Shown here: positions 17,007 to 27,193 of the stretch, piece by piece
How the letters are laid out: every line of letters begins with the position of its first letter
How positions within the stretch are numbered: position 1 is the stretch's first letter
Assembly (NCBI RefSeq): GCF_900102195.1
Contig: NZ_FNBE01000013.1
Span: 149,000-212,999 of the forward strand
Direction of reading: 5' to 3'
Source of the DNA: Pseudonocardia oroxyli
GTDB taxonomy: Bacteria; Actinomycetota; Actinomycetes; Mycobacteriales; Pseudonocardiaceae
DNA length: 64,000 nucleotides
Made by a program: the position numbers and the translations under genes
The notes under the pieces: model-generated
The model's input: the letters and a program-made list of their open reading frames with translations, nothing else
What the model was told of the DNA's origin: nothing
Databases searched by the model: none

Positions 17007-18716
17007 TCAGGCGGAGGTCGTCGGCGCCCCCTCGAAGAGGGCGGCGTAGCGCTGCCGGAGCCGGTACTTGAGGATCTTGCCGCCGACGGTGTCCGGCAGC
17101 GACTCGGCGAACACGACGGCCTTCGGGGTCTCGTAGCCCGCGAGCCGCGCGCGGCACCAGGCCACGAGCTCGTCCGCCTCGGGCTCGTGCCCCTCCCGCG
17201 GCACGACGACGGCGGTCACCGCCTCGCCCCAGTGCGCGTGCGGCAGCCCGATCACCGCCGCCCGCAGCACGTCCGGGTGCTCGTGCAGCACCGCCTCGAC
17301 CCGGATGCTCGACACGTTCTCCCCGCCCGACTTCACGATGTCCTTGTAGCGGTCGACCATGATCCGCAGGCCGCCGTCGTCCACCGCGGCGGAGTCCCCG
17401 GAGTGGAACCAGCCGCCGCGGAACGCCTCCCGGGTCGCCTCGACGTCCTTGTAGTAGCCGGCGGTCATGATCGGCGAGCGGTACACCGCCTCGCCCGGTT
17501 CGCCGTCGCGCACGGGGTCGCCCGCGGCGTCCACGACGTCCGAGGCCAGCAGCCCGCTCGGGAGCCCCACGTAGTTGACGGCGGGCGCGGTGCGGGCGTG
17601 CACCTCCGGCCAGCGGCTGGGCCAGAACCGGTGGCACGCGATGGCCTCGGTCTGCCCGAAGATCCCCAGCGCGACGAAGCCCTCCGCCGTGCGCGCCGAC
17701 AGTCGCTCCAGCAGCGCGGGTGCCAGCGCGCCCCAGCCGTAGACCAGGATCGTCAGCGAGCGGACGTCCAGGTCCGGCCGCTGGTCGAGGGTGTCCGCGA
17801 GGGCCGCCACGAACTGCGGCGACCCGGCCCACAGCGCGGTCGCCCCGCTCTCGGCGACGGCCTGTGCGACCGGTCCGGGGGCCGGGCGCCTGCCCAGGGT
17901 GAGGGTGCCGCCCGCGAGCCAGGTCGAGAAGGTGAAGATCTGGTCGCCGACGTGGTAGATCATCGGCAGGAACGTGCAGAGCCGCAGGTCGGAGTCGTGG
18001 CGCACGCCGCGGGTCAGTGACACCGTGAAGTTCAGCGCGGCCAGGTGCGTGGCGGAGTGGGTGACCATCACGCCCTTCGGCATCGCCGTGGTGCCGGAGG
18101 TGAACAGCAGCTGCCAGACGTCGTCCCCGTGGATCTCGACCTCGGGCTCGGTGTCCGGGTGGTCGGCGAGCAGGGTCCGCAGGCTCGGGCTCCCCGCGAC
18201 CGGGCCGCCGCCCACGGTGATCGTGGTGCCCACCGCGAGTCCGGTCACGGCGAACACCTGCTCGACCCGGCCCCACAGCTCGGCGTCGACCACCGTGAAC
18301 CGCGGCTCGGTGCGCCGGACCAGGTCCTCCACCACGTCCGGCGCGAGCTGCGGGTTCAGCGGCACCGCGACCATGCCCGCCTTCGCGATCCCGATCTTCA
18401 CCAGCAGCGCGTCGACGCTGTTCTCGCAGATCAGCAGCACCCGGTCGCCGGGCTGCAGACCCGCCGCCGCCAACGCGTGGGCGACGCGGTTCGCCACCGC
18501 GTCCGCCTCGCGGTAGGTGACCGACGGGAACTCGCCGAAGGCGCCGTCGGCGGCGACGAGCGCGGGGGTGTCCGGGTGGCTCCAGGTCAGGCGCTCGAAG
18601 ACGTCCCCGACCGAGGTCCGCTCCCAGCGGTGCACCGCGCGGCGCCCCCGCAGGGTCTCGACGTCGATCGTCGCGGCGTCGGGCAGCGCGGTGCCGTGCG
18701 GGATCTCAGGCAGCAT
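17007..18716 (-). CDS. Acyl-CoA synthetase (AMP-forming), FadD-like
   Basis: A 569-residue ANL-superfamily ligase that activates a carboxylic acid as acyl-adenylate and transfers it to CoA. Core motifs: P-loop [24 protein letters not shown] (A5), [15 protein letters not shown] (A7), [16 protein letters not shown] (A8) and the catalytic lysine near the end in [10 protein letters not shown]. Substrate class is not evident. It converges on the LysR pseudogene and is transcribed in the same direction as the TetR gene; it may belong to the same catabolic regulon as the operon to the right. ATG at 18716. Confidence 0.85.
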   Translation of the reverse strand: MLPEIPHGTALPDAATIDVETLRGRRAVHRWERTSVGDVFERLTWSHPDTPALVAADGAFGEFPSVTYREADAVANRVAHALAAAGLQPGDRVLLICENSVDALLVKIGIAKAGMVAVPLNPQLAPDVVEDLVRRTEPRFTVVDAELWGRVEQVFAVTGLAVGTTITVGGGPVAGSPSLRTLLADHPDTEPEVEIHGDDVWQLLFTSGTTAMPKGVMVTHSATHLAALNFTVSLTRGVRHDSDLRLCTFLPMIYHVGDQIFTFSTWLAGGTLTLGRRPAPGPVAQAVAESGATALWAGSPQFVAALADTLDQRPDLDVRSLTILVYGWGALAPALLERLSARTAEGFVALGIFGQTEAIACHRFWPSRWPEVHARTAPAVNYVGLPSGLLASDVVDAAGDPVRDGEPGEAVYRSPIMTAGYYKDVEATREAFRGGWFHSGDSAAVDDGGLRIMVDRYKDIVKSGGENVSSIRVEAVLHEHPDVLRAAVIGLPHAHWGEAVTAVVVPREGHEPEADELVAWCRARLAGYETPKAVVFAESLPDTVGGKILKYRLRQRYAALFEGAPTTSA

Positions 18717-18761
18717 GCCGCCCAGAATGCGTGATGCGGGTCACCTCCGGCAAGAACCGAG

Positions 18762-19379
18762 TCACTCCGGATTCACTTCCGGATTCACGTCGATGCCCAG
18801 ACACGCGTGGGTCATCACGTCGAGCCGCGCCGCGAGGCGCTCGTCGGCGAGGCCGCTGCGGAAGAACAGCGTGGACTGGATCGCGCCGATGGCCGCGTGC
18901 ACGGCCAGGCGGACCTCGCCGTCGGACAGGTCGGGGCGCAGCGGGGCGAGCACGTGCACCCAGTCCTCGACGTAGTGCCGCTGCGCCCGGCGCAGCCGCC
19001 GCCGGTCCTCCTCGGCCAGGGTGTGAATCTCCCTGTGGTAGACGGCCAGCACGTCACGGTCCTGGATGGCGACGGCGATGTGGTCCTGGACCAGCGCGGA
19101 GAGGTGCTCCCGGTCGCTGCCGGGCCGGGCGAGGATCTCCTCGGCGCCGGACTGCAGCCGCTCCATCACCCGGTCGAGCAGGGCGACCAGGATCGCGTCC
19201 TTGCTGCCGAAGTGCCGGTAGATCCCGGACCCGACGATCCCGGCCTCGGCGCCGATGTCCGCCATGCCGACGGTGTGGAAGCCGCGCCGCGCCGCGAGCT
19301 CGGCGGCGGCGGCGAGGATGCGCTCGCGGCGGTCCGGGTCCCGGCGGGGCCGGTGTGTGCGCGAGGGTGCGGTGGACAC
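18762..19379 (-). CDS. TetR-family transcriptional regulator
   Basis: A 205-residue repressor-type protein with an N-terminal helix-turn-helix (GFHTVGMADIGAEAGIVGSG, then IYRHFGSKDAIL) and an all-helical ligand-binding C-terminus. GTG start at 19379. It is divergent from a seven-gene acyl-CoA catabolic operon whose first gene begins 72 bases away, so it probably represses that operon and perhaps the CoA ligase on its own side, with an acyl-CoA as inducer. That assignment follows from position and is an inference. Confidence 0.83.
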   Translation of the reverse strand: MSTAPSRTHRPRRDPDRRERILAAAAELAARRGFHTVGMADIGAEAGIVGSGIYRHFGSKDAILVALLDRVMERLQSGAEEILARPGSDREHLSALVQDHIAVAIQDRDVLAVYHREIHTLAEEDRRRLRRAQRHYVEDWVHVLAPLRPDLSDGEVRLAVHAAIGAIQSTLFFRSGLADERLAARLDVMTHACLGIDVNPEVNPE

Positions 19380-19418
19380 CTGGCCAAGTGTGACAGTCTC
19401 GCGGTACGGTCCGCTACG

Positions 19419-19436
19419 AGTGAACGGAAAATCACT
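19419..19436. promoter_or_regulatory. Candidate TetR operator in divergent promoter
   Basis: AGTGA-8 bases-TCACT inverted repeat inside the 72-base gap between the TetR gene and the acyl-CoA dehydrogenase gene, in its most AT-rich part and just ahead of the ribosome binding site AGAGGGAG. Size and position suit a TetR dimer site but no experimental motif is available. Confidence 0.35.
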
Positions 19437-19451
19437 TCAGAGGGAGTCAGG

Positions 19452-20591
19452 GTGGACTTCACCGAGTCCGACGAGCACCGCGACCTTCGGGCCGCCGTCG
19501 GCGCGATCGCCGCCCCCTTCGGCGGGGCGTACTACGCCGAGCACGCCCGGGCGGGCACCGAGTGCACCGAGCTGTGGCACGCGCTCGGCGACGCGGGGTT
19601 CGCGGGGGTGAACGTCCCCGAGGAGTACGGCGGGGGCGGCGGCGGGCTGGTCGAGTTGGCCCTGGTCTGCGAGGAGATCGCCGCGCAGGGCGCGCCGATC
19701 CTGTTGTTGCTGGTCACGCACGCCATCTCGGCCGAGGTGCTGGTCGAGTACGGCACCGACGCCCAGCGCAAGGAGTGGCTCCCCGGCCTGGCGAGCGGGC
19801 GTCGGAAGGTGGTCTTCGCGATCACCGAGCCCGGCGCCGGGTCGAACACCCACAAGCTCACCACCCGGGCCCGCCGGGTCGGGGACGAGTGGGTGGTGAC
19901 CGGCGAGAAGTACTACATCTCCGGGGTGGACGAGGCCGAGGCGCTGCTGCTCGTCGCCCGGACCGGGGACGAGGGGCAGCTGTCGCTGTTCCTGGTCCCC
20001 ACGGACGCGCCGGGGCTGCAGAAGTCCGTCCTGCCCGTGGACGTCATGCTGCCGGAGAAGCAGTTCACGCTGCACTTCGACGAGGTGCGGCTGCCCGCCT
20101 CCGCGCTGGTCGGCGAGGAGGGCCAGGGGTTCCGGCAGGTCTTCCACGGGCTCAACCCGGAGCGGATCACCGGCGCGGCGCTGTGCGTCGGGATCGCGCG
20201 CTACGCCCTGTCCCGGGCCGCGCGGTACGCGGGCGAGCGCGAGGTGTGGGGGAAGCCGATCGGCACCCACCAGGGCGTCGCGCACCCGCTGGCCAAGGCG
20301 AAGATCGAGACCGAGCTCGCGGCGCTGATGACCCGCAAGGCGGCGTGGCTGCACCAGCACGGGCATCCGGCCGGGGAGGCGGCGAACATGGCCAAGTACG
20401 GGGCCGCGGAGGCGGCGCTGGCCGCCTGCGACGCGGCGATCCAGACCCACGGCGGCAACGGCGTGGCGCAGGAGTTCGGCCTGCTCCCGTACTGGGGCCT
20501 GGCCCGGCTGCTGCGGATCGCCCCGGTGAACCGGGAGATGGTGCTCAACTTCGTGGCCCAGCACAGCCTCGGACTGCCGAGGTCGTACTGA
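19452..20591 (+). CDS. Acyl-CoA dehydrogenase
   Basis: A 379-residue FAD-dependent dehydrogenase that introduces an alpha-beta double bond in an acyl-CoA. Family signatures include FAITEPGAGSNTHKLTT, WVVTGEKYYISG, the C-terminal helix bundle with GEREVWGKPIG and QTHGGNGVAQEF. GTG at 19452, preceded by AGAGGGAG; the stop shares an A with the next gene's ATG. It heads the operon, so it would supply an enoyl-CoA to the carboxylase and hydratase encoded behind it, in the way AtuD (citronellyl-CoA) or isovaleryl-CoA dehydrogenases do. Confidence 0.86.
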   Translation: MDFTESDEHRDLRAAVGAIAAPFGGAYYAEHARAGTECTELWHALGDAGFAGVNVPEEYGGGGGGLVELALVCEEIAAQGAPILLLLVTHAISAEVLVEYGTDAQRKEWLPGLASGRRKVVFAITEPGAGSNTHKLTTRARRVGDEWVVTGEKYYISGVDEAEALLLVARTGDEGQLSLFLVPTDAPGLQKSVLPVDVMLPEKQFTLHFDEVRLPASALVGEEGQGFRQVFHGLNPERITGAALCVGIARYALSRAARYAGEREVWGKPIGTHQGVAHPLAKAKIETELAALMTRKAAWLHQHGHPAGEAANMAKYGAAEAALAACDAAIQTHGGNGVAQEFGLLPYWGLARLLRIAPVNREMVLNFVAQHSLGLPRSY

Positions 20592-22107
20592 TGAGCTCCC
20601 TGATCCAGCGGATCAACGTGGGTGACCAGCTCACCCGCAGCGCGTTCGCGCGCCCGGAGCAGCTCGCGGTGGTCGACGGGGACCGGCGCTGGACCTACGC
20701 CGAGCTCGACGCGTGGGTGAACCGACTGGCCCGCGGCCTGGTCGAGCGTGGGTACGCCGTGGGGGACGCGCTGGCCCTGGCCTCGGCGAACAGCGCCGAG
20801 TTCCTCGCCGTCTACTACGCCTGCGCCAAGGCGGGCGTGGTCTGCGTGCCGATCAACCTGGGCTGGCGGGCCTCCGAGGTCGCCTACGTGCTCGGGCACT
20901 CGCGGGCGCGCGGGCTGGTGGTGGAGCGCGGGCTGGTCGAGGCGACGGCGCCCGCGGTCGCCGAAGCCGGCGTCGCGGACGTGGTGGTGGCGGAGTCCCT
21001 GGCCGACCTGGAGTCCGCGGACGCCTCCCCGGTCGAGGTCGACGTCTCGGACCGCGCCCCGCTGAGCTACCTCTACACGTCCGGCACCACGTCCTTCCCG
21101 AAGGGCGTCGTGGGCACCCACCTGGGCATCCACCTGGAGTCGATGTCCGCGGCGCTGGACAACGGCTGGTCCGCGGCGGACCGCTTCGTCGCGATGATGC
21201 CGATGTTCCACACCGCCCAGCTGAACGCCTTCTGCACGCCCGCGATCACCGTCGGAGCCACGATCCACGTGCACCGCGGCTTCGAGCCCGAGAGCTTCCT
21301 CGACACGATCGAGCGCGAGCGGATCACGCAGGTGTTCGGGCTGCCGATGATGTACCGCGCGGCGCTGGAGCACCCGTCGTTCGGCGGGCGGGACCTCGGC
21401 AGCTTGCGCCGCGCCACCTACGCCATGGCCGCGATGCCGGAGTCCCAGATCAAGGCCTGCCTCGACGGGTTCCGGTGCGAGTTCAGCCTGCTCTTCGGGC
21501 AGACCGAGATGTCCCCGATCACCACGCTGTTCCGGCCGGAGCACCAGCTCACGCACGTCGGCGCCGTCGGCACGCCGCTCACCGGCGTGCAGGTCGGGAT
21601 CATGGCCGAGGACGGCACGCTGCTGCCGCGCGGCGCGACCGGGGAGATCGTCTACCGCGGGCCGTCGACCATGCAGGAGTACCTGCGCAACCCGGAGGCG
21701 ACGGCGGAGGCGTTCCGGCACGGCTGGTTCCACTCCGGAGACGTCGGCCGGTTCGGCGAGGACGGCGTGCTCTGGTTCGCGGACCGCTCCAAGGACGTGA
21801 TCAAGACCGGCGGCGAGAACGTGGCGTCCCTGGAGGTCGAGCGCGCCGTGTACGACACCGCGCCGGACGTGGCCGAGGTCGTGGTCGTCGGGCTGCCGCA
21901 CGCGCGGTGGAGCGAGGCGATCACCGCGGTCGTGGTCCCGAAGCCCGGGGCGGTGCTCGACCCGGAGGCGCTCCGGACGGCGCTGAAGGACCGGCTCGAC
22001 GGGTACAAGGTGCCCAAGGCCGTGATCGTCGTCGACGAGCTGCCCCGCACGTCGACCGGGAAGATCCAGAAGAACGTCGTCCGCGACCGGTTCGGGGAGC
22101 ACTACTC

Positions 22108-22111
<4 letters not shown>
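20591..22111 (+). CDS. Acyl-CoA synthetase (AMP-forming)
   Basis: A 506-residue ANL ligase. Motifs in order: WTYAELDAWVNRLARGL, P-loop YLYTSGTTSFPKGVVG, MPMFHTAQLNAF, LLFGQTEMSPI, GWFHSGDVGRFGEDG, DRSKDVIKTGGENVAS and the catalytic lysine in RTSTGKIQKNVV. It should activate the starting acid of the pathway run by the rest of the operon. The ATG overlaps the dehydrogenase stop (TGATG) and its own stop overlaps the carboxyltransferase ATG (ATGA). Confidence 0.86.
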
Positions 22112-23702
<1,591 letters not shown>

Positions 23703-23706
<4 letters not shown>

Positions 23707-25655
23707 GGCCGGTGATTCGGACACTCTTGGTGGCCAACCGCGGTGAGATCGCCGCCCGCGTCATGCGCACCGCGCACGACCTGGGCATCGGCACCGTCGC
23801 CGTGTACTCCGACCCCGACGCGGACGCCCCGTTCGTGCGGCTCGCCGACGAGGCGGTGCGGCTCCCCGGTGCCGCCCCGTCGGAGACCTACCTGCGCGGC
23901 GACCTGGTGATCGCCGCGGCCCGCGCGACGGGTGCGGATGCCGTGCACCCCGGCTACGGCTTCCTGTCGGAGAACGCGGGGTTCGCGCGGGACTGCGCCG
24001 CGGCCGGTCTGACGTTCGTCGGCCCGACGCCCGAGGCCATCGCGTCGATGGGCTCCAAGCTCGAGGCCAAGGCGCTCATGGAGTCCGCCGGGGTCCCGGT
24101 GCTGCCCGGGGCCACCGTCGGGCCGAAGTCCGACCTCGGGGCGCTCGCCGCGGAGATCGGGTACCCCGTACTGGTCAAGGCGGCCTTCGGGGGCGGCGGG
24201 CGCGGGATGCGCGTGGTCCACACCCCGGCCGAGCTGGGCGCCGCCGTGGACGGCGCCCGGCGCGAGGCGGCGTCGGCCTTCGGGGACGGCACGGTGTTCC
24301 TGGAGCGGTTCGTCGTCGACCCGCGCCACGTCGAGGTGCAGATCCTCGGGGACACCCACGGCGAGGTCGTCAGCCTGTTCGAGCGGGAGTGCTCCATCCA
24401 GCGGCGCTACCAGAAGATCGTGGAGGAGGCGCCGTCCCCCGCGGTGGACCCCGCGCTGCGGGCCGAGCTCGGCGCGGCGGCCGTCGCGGCCGGGAAGGCG
24501 ATCGGCTACACCGGCGCCGGGACCGTCGAGTTCGTGATGGACCAGCGCGGCGAGTTCTTCTTCCTCGAGGTCAACACCCGGTTGCAGGTGGAGCACCCGG
24601 TCACCGAGCTGGTCACCGGGCTGGACCTGGTGGCGTTGCAGCTGCGGGTGGCCGAAGGGGAGCCGCTGCCCGCGTCGGTCACCCGGGCCGCCCTCGACGG
24701 GCACGCCATCGAGGTGCGGCTCTACGCCGAGGACGTCCCGGCGGGGTTCCTGCCCGCGACGGGCACCCTGCACCGCGTGCGCATCCCGGAGCTGCCGGGC
24801 GTCCGCGTGGACAGCGGCGTGGCGGACGGCTCGGTGGTCGGCCCGCACTACGACCCGATGCTGGCCAAGGTGATCGCGCAAGGCCGCACCCGCGCCGAGG
24901 CCGCCCGCACCCTGGCCCGCGCCCTGCAGCAGGCGCAGCTCCACGGCGTCACCACGAACCGGGACCTGCTCGTGGCGATCCTGCGCGAGGAGGAGTTCCT
25001 CGCGGGCCGCACCGACACCGGCTACCTGACCAGGCACGCCGAGCTCGTGAGTGGGAAGTGGTGCTCTGGCACCACTTCCCACGCACGGGCGCTTGCGGCG
25101 GCGCTCGCGGCACAGGCGGCGGACCGGGCGTCGGCGCGGGTGCTCGGGGGCCTGCCGTCCGGGTGGCGGAACGTGGGCGGACTGCCGCAACGGCGCAGCT
25201 ACGAGGGCTTCGACGTCTCCTACGCGTTCCGCCGGGACGGGTTCACCGCCTCGGTCAACGGCGAGCCCCTCGAGGTGCGCGTGCTCGCCGCGAGTGCCAC
25301 GGACGTGGACCTCGAGGTCGGCGGGGTGCGGCGGCACTACGCCGTGCACGCCGTGGCCGACACGACGTTCGTGGACGGGCCGGACGGGTCCGTCGCCCTG
25401 GTCGAGGTGCCCCGCTTCGCCGATCCGGACGCCGTCGCGCACGCCGGGTCGCTGCTGGCCCCGATGCCCGGCGGCGTGGTCCGGGTGCTCGCCGCGGAGG
25501 GCGACGCGGTCACGGCCGGGCAGCCGCTCGTCGTGCTGGAGGCGATGAAGATGGAGCACACCGTGACCGCGCCCGTGGACGGGACCGTCGCCGAGGTCCG
25601 GGTCGCCCAGGGTGACCAGGTGGAGACCCGACAGGTGCTGGCGGTGGTCGAGTGA
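23703..25655 (+). CDS. Acyl-CoA carboxylase, biotin carboxylase / biotin carrier subunit
   Basis: A 650-residue alpha subunit. The biotin carboxylase part (1-445) shows LLVANRGEIAARV, HPGYGFLSENAGFA, the glycine loop KAAFGGGGRGMRVV, EVQILGD, ECSIQRRYQK and FLEVNTRLQVEH. A linker and BT region follow, then the biotinyl domain with K616 in EAMKMEH. A 40-bp palindromic repeat (25047-25086) lies inside the linker and adds about 13 in-frame residues (VSGKWCSGTTSHA, 449-461) that are foreign to the family, apparently tolerated. GTG at 23703 overlaps the upstream stop. Acts with the carboxyltransferase subunit. Confidence 0.88.
25047..25086. repeat. Palindromic repeat family B, copy 1 (inside coding sequence)
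   Basis: Arms GTGAGTGGGAAGTGGTGC (25047-25064) and 25069-25086 pair over 18 bp with one mismatch around the loop TCTG. The same element occurs at 33769-33808 and 62515-62554. Its length keeps the biotin carboxylase frame open. It resembles bacterial palindromic elements that insert in frame in protein linkers. Confidence 0.8.
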
Positions 25656-26398
25656 GCGTCACGTACGAGGTGGTGGCCGGGGTCGCCTGGCTGACCATCG
25701 ACCGGCCCGAGGCGCGGAACGCGTTGAGCAGGGACGTGCGAGACGGGCTGTGGGAGGGCACGCGCCGCTTCGTCGCCGACCCCGACGCGGCGGTGCTGGT
25801 CCTGACCGGTGCGGGGGACAAGGCCTTCTGCGCGGGCGGGGACCTCAAGGAGATGGCGGAGACCGCCCTGGAGATCCCGCCCCCGGACTTCCTGCCGCAG
25901 TTCGGGCGCAACGTCGAGGTGCGCAAGCCCACGATCGCCGCCGTGAACGGGGTGGCCTACGCGGGCGGGTTCCTGCTGGCCCAGCAGTGCGACCTCGTCG
26001 TGGCGGCCGAGCACGCGCGGTTCGCGGTCACGGAGGTCAAGGTCGGGCGCGGGTCGCCCTGGGCCGCCCCGCTGTCCTGGCTGGTGCCGCCGCGGATCGC
26101 GCTGGAGATCCTGCTCACCGGGGACCCGCTCGACGCCGCCCGCGCCCAGGCGTTCGGGCTGGTCAACCACGTGGTGCCCGCGGCGGACCTGCGGGCCCGC
26201 ACCCAGGAGCTCGCCGAACGGATCGCGGCGAACGCGCCGCTCTCGGTCCGGGCGGCCAAGGAGACGGCCTACCTCGGCAGGCCGGACGTCTGGGACCGGG
26301 CCGAGGAGATCTGGGCGCCCGTCTACCGTTCGGCGGACGCCCAGGAGGGCCCGGCGGCCTTCCGCGACAAGCGCACCCCGGTCTGGAAGGGGATCTGA
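25652..26398 (+). CDS. Enoyl-CoA hydratase/isomerase family protein
   Basis: A 248-residue crotonase-superfamily enzyme with WLTIDRPEARNAL, the oxyanion-hole segments CAGGDLKEM and NGVAYAGGFLLA, CDLVVAAEHARF and the late FGLVNHVV. In the operon it would hydrate the carboxylated enoyl-CoA, the role AtuE plays for isohexenylglutaconyl-CoA or methylglutaconyl-CoA hydratase for leucine breakdown. GTG at 25652 overlaps the carboxylase stop (GTGA). Exact substrate cannot be read from sequence. Confidence 0.82.
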   Translation: MSVTYEVVAGVAWLTIDRPEARNALSRDVRDGLWEGTRRFVADPDAAVLVLTGAGDKAFCAGGDLKEMAETALEIPPPDFLPQFGRNVEVRKPTIAAVNGVAYAGGFLLAQQCDLVVAAEHARFAVTEVKVGRGSPWAAPLSWLVPPRIALEILLTGDPLDAARAQAFGLVNHVVPAADLRARTQELAERIAANAPLSVRAAKETAYLGRPDVWDRAEEIWAPVYRSADAQEGPAAFRDKRTPVWKGI

Positions 26399-27193
26399 GT
26401 GCCCGTCTCGATGCCGCTGCTCGCGGCCGACCTGGAGGCCGAGTCGGCGGTGCTGCGCGCGCTGCTCGCCGAGCTCGACGAGCCGGACTGGAAGCGCGCC
26501 ACCCCGGCGGTGGGCTGGTCCATCGCCGACCAGGTCTCCCACCTGGCCTACTTCCACGACGTCACGGTCACGTCCGCGACCGAGCCGGAGGTGTTCGCCG
26601 CCGAGAAGGCCGAGCTGGAGGCGCGCGGCGGGGTGAACCCGGACGAGGTCGCCGCGCGCTACCGCGGACTCTCCGGCGGCGAGCTGCTGGCCTGGTTCGA
26701 CGCCTCCCGTGCCCGGCTCGTCCGCACGTTCGCCGCGCTCGACCCGGCGCTGCGGGTACCGTGGTTCGGCCCCGCGATGAGCGCGGCCTCGTCGCTGACC
26801 GCGCGGATCATGGAGACCTGGGCACACGGCCAGGACGTCGCGGACACCCTGGGCGTGATCCGCGAACCCTCGGCGCGCCTGCGGCACGTGGCGCACATCG
26901 GGGTGGGGGCGCGGGCGTTCAGCCACGCCGTCCGCGGCCGTCCCGTGCCGGACGCCCCCGTGCGGGTGGAGCTGGACGCGCCGGACGGCTCGCTGTGGAC
27001 CTGGGGGCCCGCGGACGCCGCGGACCGGATCACCGGCACCGCCCTGGACTGGGCGCTGCTGATCACCCAGCGGCGGCACCGGGACGACCTCGCGCTCGTG
27101 GTCACCGGCCCGGCCGCGCAGGAGTGGGTGGAGATCGGACAGGCCTTCGCCGGTGCACCGGGCACCGGACGCGAGCCGGGGACGTTCGCGTGA
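26399..27193 (+). CDS. TIGR03084-family metal-binding protein (DinB/maleylpyruvate-isomerase-like)
   Basis: A 264-residue protein of the actinobacterial family built on the DinB/mycothiol-dependent maleylpyruvate isomerase helical bundle. Visible are the PAVGWSIADQVSHLAYFHD segment with the first metal histidine, the ETWAHGQDVAD motif providing another histidine, and a C-terminal SCP2-like half. Such proteins are thought to bind a divalent metal and often accompany AtuA-like genes. GTG directly follows the hydratase stop; the end overlaps the next gene by four bases. Function in the pathway is unknown. Confidence 0.75.
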   Translation: MPVSMPLLAADLEAESAVLRALLAELDEPDWKRATPAVGWSIADQVSHLAYFHDVTVTSATEPEVFAAEKAELEARGGVNPDEVAARYRGLSGGELLAWFDASRARLVRTFAALDPALRVPWFGPAMSAASSLTARIMETWAHGQDVADTLGVIREPSARLRHVAHIGVGARAFSHAVRGRPVPDAPVRVELDAPDGSLWTWGPADAADRITGTALDWALLITQRRHRDDLALVVTGPAAQEWVEIGQAFAGAPGTGREPGTFA

